Under the pieces are notes generated by a model, which saw only the letters and a program-made list of their open reading frames with translations, was not told where the DNA came from and searched no databases. This document shows positions 51,113 to 63,787 of a stretch of DNA of 64,000 nt, one piece after another. Both the position numbers and the translations under genes were made by a program. The DNA comes from Thamnaconus septentrionalis (Eukaryota > Chordata > Actinopteri > Tetraodontiformes > Monacanthidae), in assembly GCA_009823395.1 (NCBI GenBank), contig CM020514.1:4280966-4344965 (forward strand), read 5' to 3'. Positions within the stretch are counted from its first letter, which is position 1; each line of letters starts with the position of its first letter.

Positions 51113-52123
51113 CCTGAAGGGGTAAAACAAAAATGAGAAGGAAATCATTCAGTTTGGTGCCTTGAGCCCTTCTTCCACATCTTGCATAGGGCAATCGACC
51201 GAGCGCTGCCATCTAGGGGCGTAGTTGTTACTGCAGTGGGAGGCTGCAGCTGCATGGGACGCCTCCCTCTCTCTGTGTACGTTTTGCTTATTTATTATTA
51301 ATGACGCCTGGAGAATCCCGACAAACCTGTGTTGATCTTGGGTGCTCCTATGGTAGTGGAAAACATTTGGGGGTGAGGAAAACAAACAACTGCTATGGAC
51401 AACTGTCAAATGTTATATTGTTATACAATATATTACATCTTAAGAAGCATGATTACGTCTCATCGTCTTACTTGTTCAAACATTGTGCACGTGAGAGAAG
51501 ACTGAAGTTGATTGATTTTGATGTTCAGATACAGACAAACTAAATACAGAAGCGTTGACTTTGTTGACCAACGTTGTGTCCGCCTTGTACCAAGTAGCAT
51601 TTTATTTTTTTGGCACAATTCATTTGAGATATAAGTGCGATAAATATTTATTTTTAAAACATAAGAGATCAGGAGAGAATCGCGATCTCAACTCTCAAAC
51701 CCGCCAACTATGTGCGTGCAGTTTTGGCGGCGAAAACGCAATGCAAATGGAAGCGTCCCGACCCAAGCCGTGGCAATGCGATGCAATGTACTGTACTGCA
51801 CAATATCGACCTGGGCCGACGGGTGCGCACGGGGCTCAGCGGATTTACTTCCACAAAACGCAATGACTGCGACACAACTCCTGCCTACACTCATGGGCTC
51901 TCGTTGATGTTGGCCAAGATGGTGCGATTAGTGTCACGAAAGGAATGGTTTCATTTTTCCAAATCAAATATGTAAAGAAAGCTCTCTCTCTCTCTCTTTA
52001 ATGTTATTGTTAGTAGCAGTATGTTTTAACAAATATGTCTAATATAATGCAAATACGTGGTCACTGAACGTTGTATCATGTCTTACAAGGTTTTCATAAA
52101 AACAAACGTAGGCCATGTCTTAC

Positions 52124-52300
52124 CTTAGTTTTCGCACAAATGTTATGATGCAGCGCGACTATTTCAAACGCATGCGCAATGTCTTCTTCTTCTTCTTCTG
52201 CTGCTGCTGCTTCTTCTTCTTCTTTTTTTGGAGGTTGGCAAAGGTACATTACTGCCACCTTCTGGACCGGAGTGTAGGACAGGCCAACTGAACCGTCTAC
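52124..52300 (-). promoter_or_regulatory. dbr1: dbr1 5' noncoding exon and promoter with NRF1-like site
   Basis: On the minus strand, AAAACTAAG then GTAAGA marks a donor at 52123-52122, matching the need for a noncoding exon that joins the acceptor before 51113. Just upstream is CGCATGCGC (52169-52177), an NRF1-type site common in TATA-less promoters, preceded by GAA and GCA triplet runs and an AGGTGGCAGTAATG block at 52245-52258. The exact transcription start is unknown. Confidence 0.5.
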
Positions 52301-52705
52301 ATTAAATGCTGTTGATTGTGTCTTCCGCGAACAAAACAAATTTTATTAACTTAGATACTCTATATTAGGGCTGGTAATATTCCTCAGAAATTAAATTTGT
52401 ATTTTGGTCTTAAAAAATCGGCCCGGATGTCAAATATATTCGAATATCATTATCAATATTATCATATATATTTTCCCCCGGAGAAAATGACTTCATATTG
52501 TAAAATCAGTACACCGTTATTTTCACCAGAGGGCGCACACCGCCAAATGTCAAGGAAAACGACCAGTGGTAGTCACTCATTTATTTTCTGTCTTCAGACA
52601 AAATTCAAGTGTCATGTTCAACATGTGACATTTAGTGCAACTTCAGTGCAAACGATGCAAAAATGTGCATTCTAAGAAGCGGTCGGGTTGTAAAAGGCTG
52701 TTAGC

Positions 52706-52918
52706 TTAGGTTGTTTCTTCTTCACCAACTTTGTTCCATTCGGCGGGGTGCACATTCACTGAATGCAGCTTCAGATTTGTGGCAGAAGAATGACATGCCA
52801 GCTCCGCATCGCACAACTTCCAAACAGCCGTGGATTTGTGGACAATTTTACCTCCAACTGACCTGAATCCAAAGAAGTGCCACAGAGTACTTTTCAAGTT
52901 ATCGGGCTTAACAATCAC
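52706..52918 (-). pseudogene. hAT transposase BED-finger relic
   Basis: A 70-codon frame reads STLWHFFGF, KIVHKSTAVWKLC, ELACHSSATNLKLH and NVHPAE, the layout of a BED-type zinc finger at the N-terminus of hAT transposases and ZBED proteins. The first zinc-ligand cysteine is replaced by tryptophan (VWKLC instead of VCKLC), and no transposase body follows, so it is a dead fragment. Confidence 0.65.
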
Positions 52919-52984
52919 TTTGTCCAGGGTGGAGTTGTTGGCTTCAACGCATTAGAAATTCGAATATTAATTTATAAGCCCTAC

Positions 52985-53127
52985 GCTACATACTGTATAT
53001 CATTAATATAAATAATAAATAATTCCGGGCCTAATACTGACCCCTGAGGTACTCCGCAAGTCATTTCCATGTATTCAGATTTATAGTCCTCTATTTGCAC
53101 AAATTGTTTCCTGTTTCTTCCATTGGT
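52985..53127 (-). mobile_element. LINE reverse transcriptase fragment (VPQGSVLGP box)
   Basis: The reverse complement translates without interruption as NRKQFVQIEDY ... TCGVPQGSVLGPELFIIYIN, a core motif of non-LTR reverse transcriptase, then meets a stop after NDIQYVA. It ends abruptly where the partial dbr1 copy begins. Confidence 0.8.
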
Positions 53128-53827
53128 CCATCACTTTTCTTATTGGACATCTTCAAACCAAAGGGTGTCTTCAATTGAAAAACACCCTCAGAGCAGCCTC
53201 TTTGTGTAGTGTAGTCCAGCGATAAGTAGCACAATTCTAACCCACAATTCTAGCCACATCTGTTTTTTTCTATTTTTAAACTTTTTATCCAGTTCTGAAA
53301 GGCTGCATGCAAGTCATGTGTGGAAGCATATACACATTTGGGACCTCTTGCTATCGCTATTGCACTCATCCCAGTAAGAGATGACAGGTTAGACCAGCAC
53401 AGTCCTCTCTTACCTGTAAGAATTCTCTCTTCGGGAGACATTTATCCAAAGAGAGGAACTTGGTAACGCATGGATCAGCATTGCCTTTAGGCTATAAAAA
53501 ATTCAATAAATGGGAAAATTGTTACAAAGCAACACATTTAGAGTGGGAATGAATGCAAACAGCAGCAATGGATACTGGCAGACAGCACAGTCATTGCAGT
53601 TGAGTAGTGAAAAGCAAGAAACTCACTGGATGTTTGATAACTGCAGCAAACTTGACATGAAGGTGTGCAGAGAACCAGTAACTGGGCTGGAGGTGAGCGA
53701 GCAGCTCCTCCGCAGCTGGACTTCCAAGAGTGTTGCACTCCACTTCCTGGCGAAGAAACTTTTTCTTCTGGAGTAGTTCACCTGTTCTTCCATAGTGATA
53801 AATTCCACGCGGCCAGTCGTGACTCAT
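53128..53827 (-). pseudogene. dbr1: Partial tandem copy of dbr1 (exon 6 and most of exon 5)
   Basis: This segment matches 49236-49934 over about 700 bp with only some seven substitutions and one 1-bp indel by eye. It carries a full copy of dbr1 exon 6 (53414-53491), its flanking introns, and the 3' 201 bp of exon 5 (53627-53827), without frameshifts. It lies in the same orientation, about 2 kb upstream of the dbr1 start codon. It lacks the other exons and cannot encode the enzyme. Low divergence means a recent duplication or an assembly artefact. Confidence 0.9.
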
Positions 53828-53889
53828 TGTTATCGTCACCTTTATCGTTATCGCAAAAAAAAAAAATGCCAGAAATCATCGCGATAACA

Positions 53890-54305
53890 TTTTTGTCCAG
53901 TCTTCCCTGGCCCCAGTCACCTCAAGAAGCTCATCCAGTCGGACCCAAAGGCGATCCCAGGCCAGCAGAGAGATACAGTCCATCCGTCGATCTCACACTC
54001 TCACACACATACCTTTGCCTCACTTGTGAACAAGAACCAAAGATGCTTGAAGCGGGGGCTCTCCACCAACCTGAAGAGGGCGAACCACCTTCTTGTGGTC
54101 GAGAAAAACGGAAATAGCCCTTAGCGGAGGGCCTCGGACCCCATTCTCCTGGAGCAACCCTTCACAAGACGCCTTGAGGGACACGGCCAAACGCCTTCTC
54201 CAAATCCACAAAGCACACACGGACCGGTTGGGGTAAACTCCCCTGAACCCTCAAGCTCCGGATAAAGAGTGCAGAGCTGGTCCAGTGTTCCGCAACCAGA
54301 ACTCA
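53890..54305 (-). mobile_element. LINE fragment (RT plus C-terminal ORF pieces)
   Basis: Minus-strand frames give VDQLCTLYPELEGSGEF and GLLQENGVRGPPLRAI, recognisable pieces of a fish LINE reverse transcriptase. Bases 53896-53985 encode the C-terminal LLAWDRL...VTGARE end of the same polyprotein. Internally deleted and frameshifted. It begins within about 60 bp of the right junction of the dbr1 partial copy. Confidence 0.7.
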
Positions 54306-56133
54306 TTTTCTATTACTACAAAACTCGTCTTGTCTTCTATTTTTGTCACAGCCTAAGAGCCAGTGTGTGACACTGTTTCCTGTAACCCACAGTGTTCACA
54401 TTTCTCTGTAGCATGATTTTTTAATGATGCGTAGTCTGCTATTTAGGCCAGTATGACCTAATCTCATCTTTAATATGGTCTTCTTCTTTTCTTCTTCTCT
54501 CACTTTCATTCAATTCTCCAACTTTCTTTTGAATATTATAGAGGTGACAACGCTTACATCCTCAATGTTATAGCAGCAGTGTTAGCTGATCATATCAAAT
54601 ATCATATTTTAAGTCAAGACCAGTGGAGGTCCAAATATTTTAAAGCAAAGATGTATCATGTTTTTCACCCCCTTATTTTACAGTTAGATGCCATGTTTAA
54701 AAATCTACATGGGTTTTAAAGATAATTTTTTAGCCCCGAAGTACTAAACAAACTCTGGCTTTAATTGTTCTATTTTAGCTAAACCTACCCAGATTAGCAA
54801 ATAAATAAAAGCACCCCCTACCTTACCTTGATGAATAATTTAGCATTTGTGGTCATCTTTTTTTTTTCTTTTGTTGTCAAGTTTCACTGGTATACTTCAG
54901 GCACTCGTTCTTATCTGTAATTTTCATTGCATTCCGCGGAGTCAAGAGTCCATTCAAATTGCCTTTGTCCCTTCACATAAAATGGTGTGTAGAGACAGTG
55001 TGTTTTTGTGTGTGTTTCACTCTGCATGTGTGATAGAGTAAAGCAGCAGGGTGGGCTAAGATTGCTGTAATCATGGTGAACTGCCTGTTCATTAAATACA
55101 CAGTGGGAATTCTCTTTACAGCGTTTAGAAACCAATTAAAGCTGCACATGCTTGTAACTTTATCCAGAGAGAGAGAGAGAGAGAGAGATAACATGTGAAA
55201 ATGCACACGTATGCTTAAGAATCTGTGTAAGTGAGAGAGGAGAGAGAGAAAGCGCCTTACTGTCAATAGTCAGTTTAATGACAATATATTAACAATTCAA
55301 ACATTTTAATTGATTAGATAAAATTAACAAATGTATTCATTTATGATTATTTTTGGTCATTCATTTATTTTTGTTATTATCTTTTTAGCAACTTGCATTT
55401 GTATGTTGGCTCACAAGTGAGGTTTAATTTTTTTGGTACAGGTGATTCATCGTTCAAAGAGTTGTAAAAATGAAATTAATGATTCAGAAGAAATACTGAA
55501 AAGTCAATGCAACTTTTGAAACATTTGAATGACTGTGATTATAATACAATGTCTCTGAAAATGGCATCTGATTGCTCAGGTTCGTACCGCAGGTTCTTTC
55601 TTGAGGGCTCGGAGAGGTGTGGCAGCAATTTTGGAAGGTGTAATTATCTATGTCTCAGTGCAAGTGTCCCCCCGATCTCTAACACAATAGCGTTTGATTT
55701 TATACTTACGTGAAGTTGCAGATGATTTAATGTGAAGTTAAATCTTTAGCTTACTTTACTTTGCCGGTTGGTTGTGATTCTTTGACTGTTTTTATTTAAT
55801 TTTTTTTTTATTTTTTAGATTTATGATATGAAAATTTCTTTTTCTGATTTAGAAGATGGACCTTCTCTCAGTGAAGCTCTCAAGAAGGTGTGGGGAGTGT
55901 AGCTGTGTGTGACAATGACAACCACATTATGAACAATCCAGTGATTCATCCACATGATTGAAAAGCCTTATCAGAGAAAACAAGTACAGAGAAAACATGT
56001 TTGTGGAGTCGAATGGATGGTTGGATGGATAGATGGATGCTCATTTGACTTTCTTACCTCAGAACTGGGACTGTCACCTCAAGTTTGTTTTTTATGTACC
56101 AGTTTTACCTAAAACAAAAGTGATGGTTTAAGC

Positions 56134-56552
56134 CAGCGGTTCCCAAACCTTTCTACGCCATGGCTCCTCAAATAGCACGAGCTTCTTGGCCACAAGTATA
56201 TGTGTACAAAGTATATGTGTTTTCTTACCTTTATCTGCCATTCAATAATTGTGGCATTGGTCAATCAACTAACATGTTGATGATAATGGCAATTGTTCTG
56301 TATGACTGCAAAGCCATACTTACCATAAACTGCCTCATATTTTCTTACTTGGCCAATTCTTGGGTTTTATTGCAGCAGTGAAGAATAAATAGTGATTAAA
56401 CAATAATTCAATTATATTTGATTATAATGATTAAGAGATACTTCGACTCTATTATTTATTTGTTTTTTTTCCACATTTTTTTTTTTTCTCTGTCTTCTCT
56501 CCAATTTTTTATGGCCCCCAAGAGGCCGTGGCCCCCACTTTGAGAACCGCTG
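56134..56552. mobile_element. hAT-like MITE
   Basis: Begins CAGCGGTTCCCAAA and ends with the inverse TTTGAGAACCGCTG, giving 14-bp terminal inverted repeats with one mismatch, the CAG..GGTTC form used by hAT elements. The interior is AT-rich and noncoding. I could not find a matching 8-bp target duplication, so the insertion is old or rearranged. Confidence 0.6.
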
Positions 56553-58624
56553 CCCTGTGTGACCAACAGAGAGCAGTAAAGGTCTGGTAAACATAACGCC
56601 AGTCCATCTGGAGATCCTTTCACAAAGCAGGTTTGGTGGAAACCTCATTTAACCCAAGAAGTGAGGAGAATGCTGTGTTTTGAGGTGAGGAAAGTAAAAC
56701 TCCACCAAGTAACACTGGGTCAGCTGCCGTGGTAACCGACTCCGTGAACCCAACCTCGGCACGAGCTGCTTTTATTGAACAAACCTTGAGTTTTTCCTCC
56801 ATTTGCTCTCTGAAACAACTGTTGCTCCTTCAATCAGTGGCAAACACAACCGTGCACTGCTGTGGAATGTTGCTCTTTGTCGCAATGAAAAAGCATGAGG
56901 ATCCGGTAAGATGAGGAGTCCGTGTCACGCACGTGGTGAAGTGATTCGGAGACCTGAGATTCTGAGCTACTTCACTGAGTGGCACTGTTTTTCTACTCAA
57001 GTGATTACATGCCTGATTAGTGTGGTTGGGTCTCATATTAGAAACCTAACTCATAACAGACTCTGTGTTGCTCTGCAACGCGTGTCCATCCATTATGCGT
57101 CAACTCTGACTAACAGGGTTGGAGCACTTTTGAAATCTAATTCATTTAAAGGTGGCTTTATACATGTGCCTTGAGTGTGACTACATACAAACTAAGCTAA
57201 TTTTCAGTGCATTTTTTTTTTTAATCGTTGTGCTGCTTGTGCCTAACTATTCCACACTGAATAGATTCAAACGTTGACTCAGCCTCATCCTCCTGTCTTC
57301 AGTCGAAGCAAGACAGTAAGCCTTATATGTGGGACAGTGTGTATTTCAATATTATATGTCATTGAAAAATGGCCACTTCTTGCTGCTAAACCTTTTGTGT
57401 CCTACTGGATAATACGGCATGCATGTGCTCATATGGTTCCAAAGGGTGCCTGAGCTCCTGCCCTTTTCGCCTCGCATAAAATTGCCCTTTTTATGTTTTC
57501 TAATAAAACAATAAATCCCTGTTGTGCATCAGGATATTAAAAAAAAACCAACAACCTAAAAACAAAATGGCAGTATAAAGTGCCAAAGGTATTGTACACA
57601 TTTCCTTGTCATACCGCATCACAGTATTGGAACTTTTATATTTGCTGCTGCTGTTTCATTCTGCCTCTCAGAGAGGGGCGAAGCTACCCTGCGACAGAGA
57701 GAGAGAGAGAGAGAACTCCATGAACTGCTTACATGGATGAAAGAATTGGAACGTCCTTGTAGCATCCGTTCTAATATGTATGTTCATGTTGTAGTGTGTG
57801 TGTGTGCACGTGTGTTCGTAATGTTCCCATTTGTCTGATGGTTGTGATGCATTGAACGTGTCGGGTGCGGCAGCAGGTGTGTGGTTGGAGGAAAGGTATG
57901 GTGCGCGTTTTTGTTTTGTTTTTTGCGGCGTTGCATTCCCTGAAACGATTAAACTTGCTTTTGCATTTTTTTTTTATTTGTCTTTTACAACTATTAAATC
58001 AAGGAAGTGTTCACGTCGATAGCGTGAGAATCATTCCCCTTTATACATCTGTACTACTGCATTCTCAATAAAAATGACCCCTATAAAATCCCTGTAAAAA
58101 TCCCTTCCCTTCTGAATCGCTCGAGTGCATGAAAACAATAATGCTATAAAATAATTTTGTTGTTACCGGGGTTGTAAAAAGTAACAGATTTTTACTGCAG
58201 AACATGTTTCATTTTAATGGCAAGCTGCTTTTATAAGAGTCATATGACATAAATACAACTGCATTTCGAGCGCCCTTGTGATTTGAACAAGCCAATTGGA
58301 TCTAATTCCACTGGCCTTCTAGTTAACCACGCAGCAACAAGACGAGGTCTGGCCATGCTGAAAATGTGATCACGTCATTTTCTGTGTGATAGATCATCTT
58401 CGTCCGTTGAGGCAAGGCTGTACATGCACTTGCATTGTCGAAAGTGTGCACAGTTAACACAGGTCAGTAATTGGCCATTCGTGGTCTAATGCATGACATC
58501 TTGATGTTCTGTACGGTCTGTATTTCCCTTTCCCTTTCTACCTGCTGTGTTTGTTTTTGATTTGTGCACTAATTTAAGATATGTTGCCACTTGTCATCAG
58601 TGCTTGTCATCACAGAGAGTGAGT

Positions 58625-58631
<7 letters not shown>

Positions 58632-58709
<78 letters not shown>
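58632..58709. repeat. (GA)n microsatellite, about 78 bp
   Basis: Near-perfect GA dinucleotide array, the longest simple repeat in the window. Confidence 0.95.
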
Positions 58710-58712
<3 letters not shown>

Positions 58713-60488
58713 GGTGACTTCCACTCCACCTAGGGAACATAAGGGATCAAGGGTGAGGATACAACAGTGCTGTCAACAGACAAGATTCATAAAAGACTGC
58801 AAATAAAGTAAATAACTGGTAACTTGCCAGATATTTGCATATATATGCAGTACTTTTGTGGACTAAAAATTGGATTATTATTTTTATATACCACGGCATT
58901 GCAGGATTTCTCCCCTGAAAATGTAACTCTCCTCTCTTCTCTCGCTCTCTCATATTGGAAGCAGCCGTTGCTTTTAACTGTCTAACATGTCTACGTTACT
59001 TAATTCATTACTTACATGCACATATTCACATTACTAAATCCAGTAATTGACATGACTGAAATCGAATGTCACAGGCATTTGACCTTACAGTTGTCTCGAT
59101 CATTTGAAGTAATTTGAACGTCGTAGGTCATTTATAATTACTAAATCAATACTGCATTTAATTAGCTGATGATGCCCTATGGTACTTCCTGTGTCCATCG
59201 ATTAGTTCTGTTGCAGCAGTGTCATTATCAACCCCCCCACCATTCCCCGCCGTCTGTTTCACTACTCTGCTGCCGCCTGTTACCCTACTGCTACTGTCGC
59301 TGTGCTACTCTGCTCCTGCTGACGCTGCTCTGCTACCCTCAGCAGAGGTCTCATCAAGGCCTACAATTCACACATGACAAACTTCACCGTAAACAAACAG
59401 GAAGTGCGTAATTCGCATAAATTTTCTGACATATGATTATTAAGTCTCTTTCTAGCACACATTTGACGCAAGCCTGCTGAGACATTTCACAAACAAGAGT
59501 AAATGAACCCACCAGGCTCTACAGAACCCCCTTACTGAGCACTTACTAACCCTAACCATAACCCTGACCCAAAAAAAACCTCTTCAGGCTGAGTGAGATA
59601 GTGTGTTCTTAAAACTACTTGGCCCCTTGCCACTTAGCTGAGTCCCTCACACAGAACCCATAAAGAGTTAGTCGAAGCTTAACGGTCTGTCAGTATTCCA
59701 CATTCTAGACCTTCAGAGCAAACATAGTTAGATATGTTTAAGAGACATTAACTATATTATGCTCTGAGTCATATGGTCAAAACATTATACAGTGAATTAA
59801 ATGTACTTGAAGATTAACTTGAGGCAACTGGACTGGTTTTTGGTATCTTGAAGACATTTTGTCTCTCATTTTGAAAGGCGTCTTCTTTCCCGAAGAACTG
59901 AGAAAGCCTACAATGACCTAGACGACTGAACCTTTACAAACACAGTGCATTAAGGTCTGTACTGTTGCAGTAAGTTAGGTAGTCCATACCAAAAAATACT
60001 CAATCTTTTTAATAGTAAAAGAATAATTACTGAACTGCAATTATATTGAAATATTCAAATTTGTTGTATCACTGTTCCCACGCATTGCACCTTGTTTAAT
60101 CAGAGTTATGCAGTCAAGGTAGTGCAGCCTACGCACACACATGCACGCAGCATGGGACCCTGAAAACATAAATGGTCAAATCAATGGTATGTGTATAGTG
60201 GACTTTTGTATAAATGCACCCTGACACGGCTATTAGAAGGAGTTGGTACACGACCTTCATTTAATTGTGGCTCAAGGTCTGGATATTTTCAGGTCTGTTT
60301 TGTGCTCAGTAAACAGAGTTGGCATTGAAAACATTGGACCCTGCATTGATTTAAACCGTTCATTCAAAACACTGCATCTCTACACTGCTTCTCCTGTCCT
60401 GTTCCCAAATTGAATTTCCTCTTGCATCCTTTTTCATTTCATATTTTTCAATCCATGTCTGGTTCTGTGGTAATTAATCGTATCCTTG

Positions 60489-60599
60489 CGTGTGTGTGTG
60501 TGTGTGTCAGGGAGGGAGGGAGAGAGAGAGAGAGAGAGAGACAGAGGACAGACAGACAGACAGACAGACAGACAGAGAGGGAGAGAGAGAAAGAGAAAG
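60489..60599. repeat. Compound GT / GA / CAGA microsatellite
   Basis: A GT run, then GGGA and GA runs, then a CAGA tetranucleotide array and further GA. Open frames across it are compositional artefacts. Confidence 0.9.
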
Positions 60600-60879
60600 G
60601 AGTGGGGTCATTCCTTCCACCTTGCCTATTTAAGAGGGCTTTACCTTTTTAAAGTTTTCATAGATCATAGGATTTTTTTCTTTTTTACTACAAGATGATC
60701 ATTGGTTTGTAAGGCAGGTTTGTAAGTCAAAATATAAAACAACAACAACAACAACAAGCCTGCTAAACCCAATTCCAACTAAACTTTTAAAGGAGGTAAC
60801 ACCGTTAATAAACAGCTCTATACTTACAATCATTAATCAGTCCTGAGCCACAGGTTATGTATCACACTCTTTCACATAG

Positions 60880-61540
60880 ATGTCAGTAAACCCCTCATTA
60901 AAAAAACAAAACTGGATTTCAAGTCTTCTCTCTAATTGTAATTGTTGGCCAATGTCCAGCTTTCTGTTCCTGTCTAAGATCCTTGAGAAAATAGTTGCCA
61001 GGCAGCTCAACAACTGTGTATGTGACAACAACTTAACTGAGATGTTTAAGTCAGACTTCAGGTCATAGCACTAAGACTGCACTGCTAAAGGTTGGTAATG
61101 ACCTCCTGATGGTGTCAGACTCAATCGTTGGTCAGAAGCTATGGAGTGCCTCAAGGGTCTGTTTTTGGACATGACATTTACATGTTACCTCTTGGTAATG
61201 TTAATTTTCGCTGCTATTTGGACAATACCCACATGTATATGGCAATTAAACCTGAAGAAGCAGACCAATTTGTGAAATTGAAAACTGATTGATGACACAA
61301 ATGACATAAAACCTGGATGACACAAACTTTCTTAATGCTTAATACTAATGAAATTGAGGTTATTTTTCTGGGAACAAGGGAGCTAAGGGGGGATTTTTCG
61401 AATGGTCAAATTACTTTGCATGATATTACCTTAGATCCAATAATGATGTAAGAAATCTTGGCGTCAATTTTCTGTCTTTCAACTCCCATATTAGTAATGA
61501 AGGACAGATGCAGAAAATATTATTTATGCCTTTATTACTT
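60880..61540 (+). mobile_element. Degraded LINE reverse transcriptase domain
   Basis: Successive frames give FLSKILEKIVARQLNNC, LKVGNDLLMVSDS, MLPLGNVNFRCYLDNTHMY (a degraded YADDTQLY region), DIKTWMTQNFLNLN and NETEVIFLGTREL, in the order of an L2/CR1-type RT. Multiple frameshifts and stops make it inactive. Confidence 0.75.
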
Positions 61541-61589
61541 CTGGACTACTAGAGGCAGAAGTTTTAGCTTTTTGGCTCCTTTGCTTAGG

Positions 61590-62106
61590 AATCATCGCCC
61601 TTCCTTGGTTCAAGGGGCAGACACTCCGGGGATGGTGGAGAGTCCCTGCCCCAAGTGGAGGAGTTCAAGTATCACAGGGCTTTGTTCTCGAGTGAGTGAA
61701 AGATGGACCGTGAGATTGACAGATTGCTGCAGCATCTGCAGTGATGCAGTTGTTGTCAATCTGTCATGGTGAACTACGAGCAGCGGAGAGGAATTGAAAG
61801 GCAAAAGCCCTCGAGATACCGTTGGATCGACGCTCCTACCCTCACCTATGGTCGTGAACTTTGGGTAATGTCTGAAAGAACAAGATCGTGGATGCAAGTG
61901 GCCGAAATGAGCTTCCTCCTGGACGCCTCCCTGGAGAGGTGTTCTGGGCATGTCCCACCGGAGGGAGGCCCCAAGGAAGACCCAGGACACGCTGGAGGGA
62001 CCATGTCTCTCAGCTGGCCTGGGAACACCTTGGGATTCCACTGGATGAGTCAGTGGAGGAGGTGATTGGGGCCAAGGAAGTGCAAGTCACTCTGGCCAAA
62101 CTCTGA
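61590..62106 (+). mobile_element. C-terminal ORF fragment of a second LINE family
   Basis: Frames give ERTRSW, GRPQGRPRTRWRDHVSQLAW and EHLGIPLDESVEEVIGAKE, the conserved C-terminal end of a widespread fish non-LTR retrotransposon, preceded by its upstream part. It is frameshifted. The same family appears at 53890-54305 and 63788-64000. Confidence 0.7.
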
Positions 62107-62699
62107 CTCTACTCATATCTCTATCTTTTGTATTTTCTTTTTACCCCAATCGCTCAAAGCAGATAATTGCCCTCCACTTACCATACTCTACTTTCTGGGC
62201 AAATGTAGGTATTTTAATATTAATGTTTTTGTACAACAGGGATTTTAATGAGGATCAAGTTAAGGTTTATTTTGGGTTCAAGTTAGGTTTAAGGTCATGC
62301 AAGATGTCTGTATGCTAATAAATCATGATAATTATCTTCAAATAGTACAATATGACTGTGAGTTTGCACATTTCTCCAGTCCACTCTTTATTATATTAGT
62401 ATATGGGTGTGTGTGCATACTGCTCAAGTATGGTATTTATGATCAGGAATCATCCTTAGGACACTGCAAAGTCCAAAGGTTGCACTGCCGTCTGTATTTC
62501 TAGGCACATCATTAACCAACATTTAACTGCTGACTTTTCGGTACATATTAACAGCCTTGGCCATCATCTTGAATGTCACCCAAAACAACCTCACAATACA
62601 ATTGCTTTGCTTCACAGAATGACCTTATCAACCCCTATTCAACTGATGTGATGACAATAACCACTGAGTAGGGGCACACTTGTTGAACTGTCTTAAATA

Positions 62700-62766
62700 T
62701 GTAACACATATATATATACATATATATAAATATATATATATATATATAGATACATATATATATATG
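62700..62766. repeat. AT/ATAC-rich simple repeat
   Basis: Irregular TATATA/TACATATA array about 65 bp long. Confidence 0.85.
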
Positions 62767-63456
62767 TACTGAAGTTGCAGGACACATGTTAAAGTTAGAG
62801 TAAAAAGTTGTGACGTTCCCAAAGATGTGAAATTTGAAAAAAGGCAACATTACAACAGATTTTTCCACCTCACCGTTTAATGTTTCTAGCTGTACTGTAA
62901 CTTAACTTCATTGTTTTCCTTCAATCTTCCTCGCTTGCTTTTGTGCTTATTTTTCAGAGGGTCACATGCTATTAAATAAACAGTCTTAACACTAACTGGA
63001 TTGCAGTTTAAATTTCATCTCATCAAAACATCTTGTTTCTCTCAAGAGTCGACTGTTTTGACATGCATCCCAATTAAATTATAAACAAGCAGGCAGGCCT
63101 CCTGATGGTGATGCTGGAGCCACTCATTTCCCTAATTGTTTGCAGTTGTCTGGTTGCGCCAGCAAGACCCCATGACTAACACAGCCTCGTTAATGTAAGG
63201 GGGTGTGGTGTAGAAAATCTATAAGGTGTTCAAAGGATAAAAAAACTGGAGCACAGACTTGAAGAAAGTAGAATATTCTTGTATTTGCAGTATTTCAGTG
63301 CAATATTTCCAATAAATGATTGTGTTTTTTATTTTACGGAGGGATGGCTGCATGACCTGAAGATGTTTAAAGTGGGTTGTCTAGTCACTGTTTTTTGCTA
63401 ACCTAAGTTCTGTAATAGTGCAACCAAAGAAGAATGGTACACGTCTTCTTTATTAA

Positions 63457-63561
63457 GGTAGAAGGGTTGAGTTAGGGCAACTGGTATCGTTTTTGTTATC
63501 TTTTGTAATCTTTCAAGATCACAAAAAACAAGTCCGGTTGCACTAACTCAACCCTTCTACC
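63457..63561. repeat. Inverted repeat, 25-bp arms
   Basis: Arms 63457-63481 and 63537-63561 are inverse copies with a single mismatch (shared core GGTAGAAGGGTTGAGTTAG), separated by 55 bp. A related but less regular sequence occurs near 59835-59945, so it is part of a dispersed element. Confidence 0.7.
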
Positions 63562-63787
63562 TCAAGATGACCTGGATGACTGAGAACCTTCACAGACATG
63601 TCTTCTTTATTAGCCAGAGTTTCAGTCAATTTCAGTGTATTTTATTTATATAAAATGGGGACAAATTTCATGTGGCAATACTGTTCTTCTTGCAACCATC
63701 AAACCCAAACTCTCGTTGCCAGTAAAAGAAGCTTGTCACTTCAGAGAACAAGTCTGCACCACTGCATCTGGGGCTTTGCATTGGAAA

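Larger units (their letters stand above)
54306..60879. other. Long region without recognised host gene
   Basis: AT-rich unique sequence with microsatellites (55168-55190, 57699-57715, 58632-58709, 60489-60599) and a hAT-like MITE. An AATAAA-containing stretch near 58068 could be a 3' UTR end of an unseen gene, but no coding exon supports this. Confidence 0.5.

Noticed and set aside
59540..59572. Telomere-like CTAACCCTAACC words
   Set aside because: Only about two imperfect units; not an interstitial telomere array.
60410..60698. Arg/Glu-rich open frames
   Set aside because: Translation of a GA/CAGA microsatellite.
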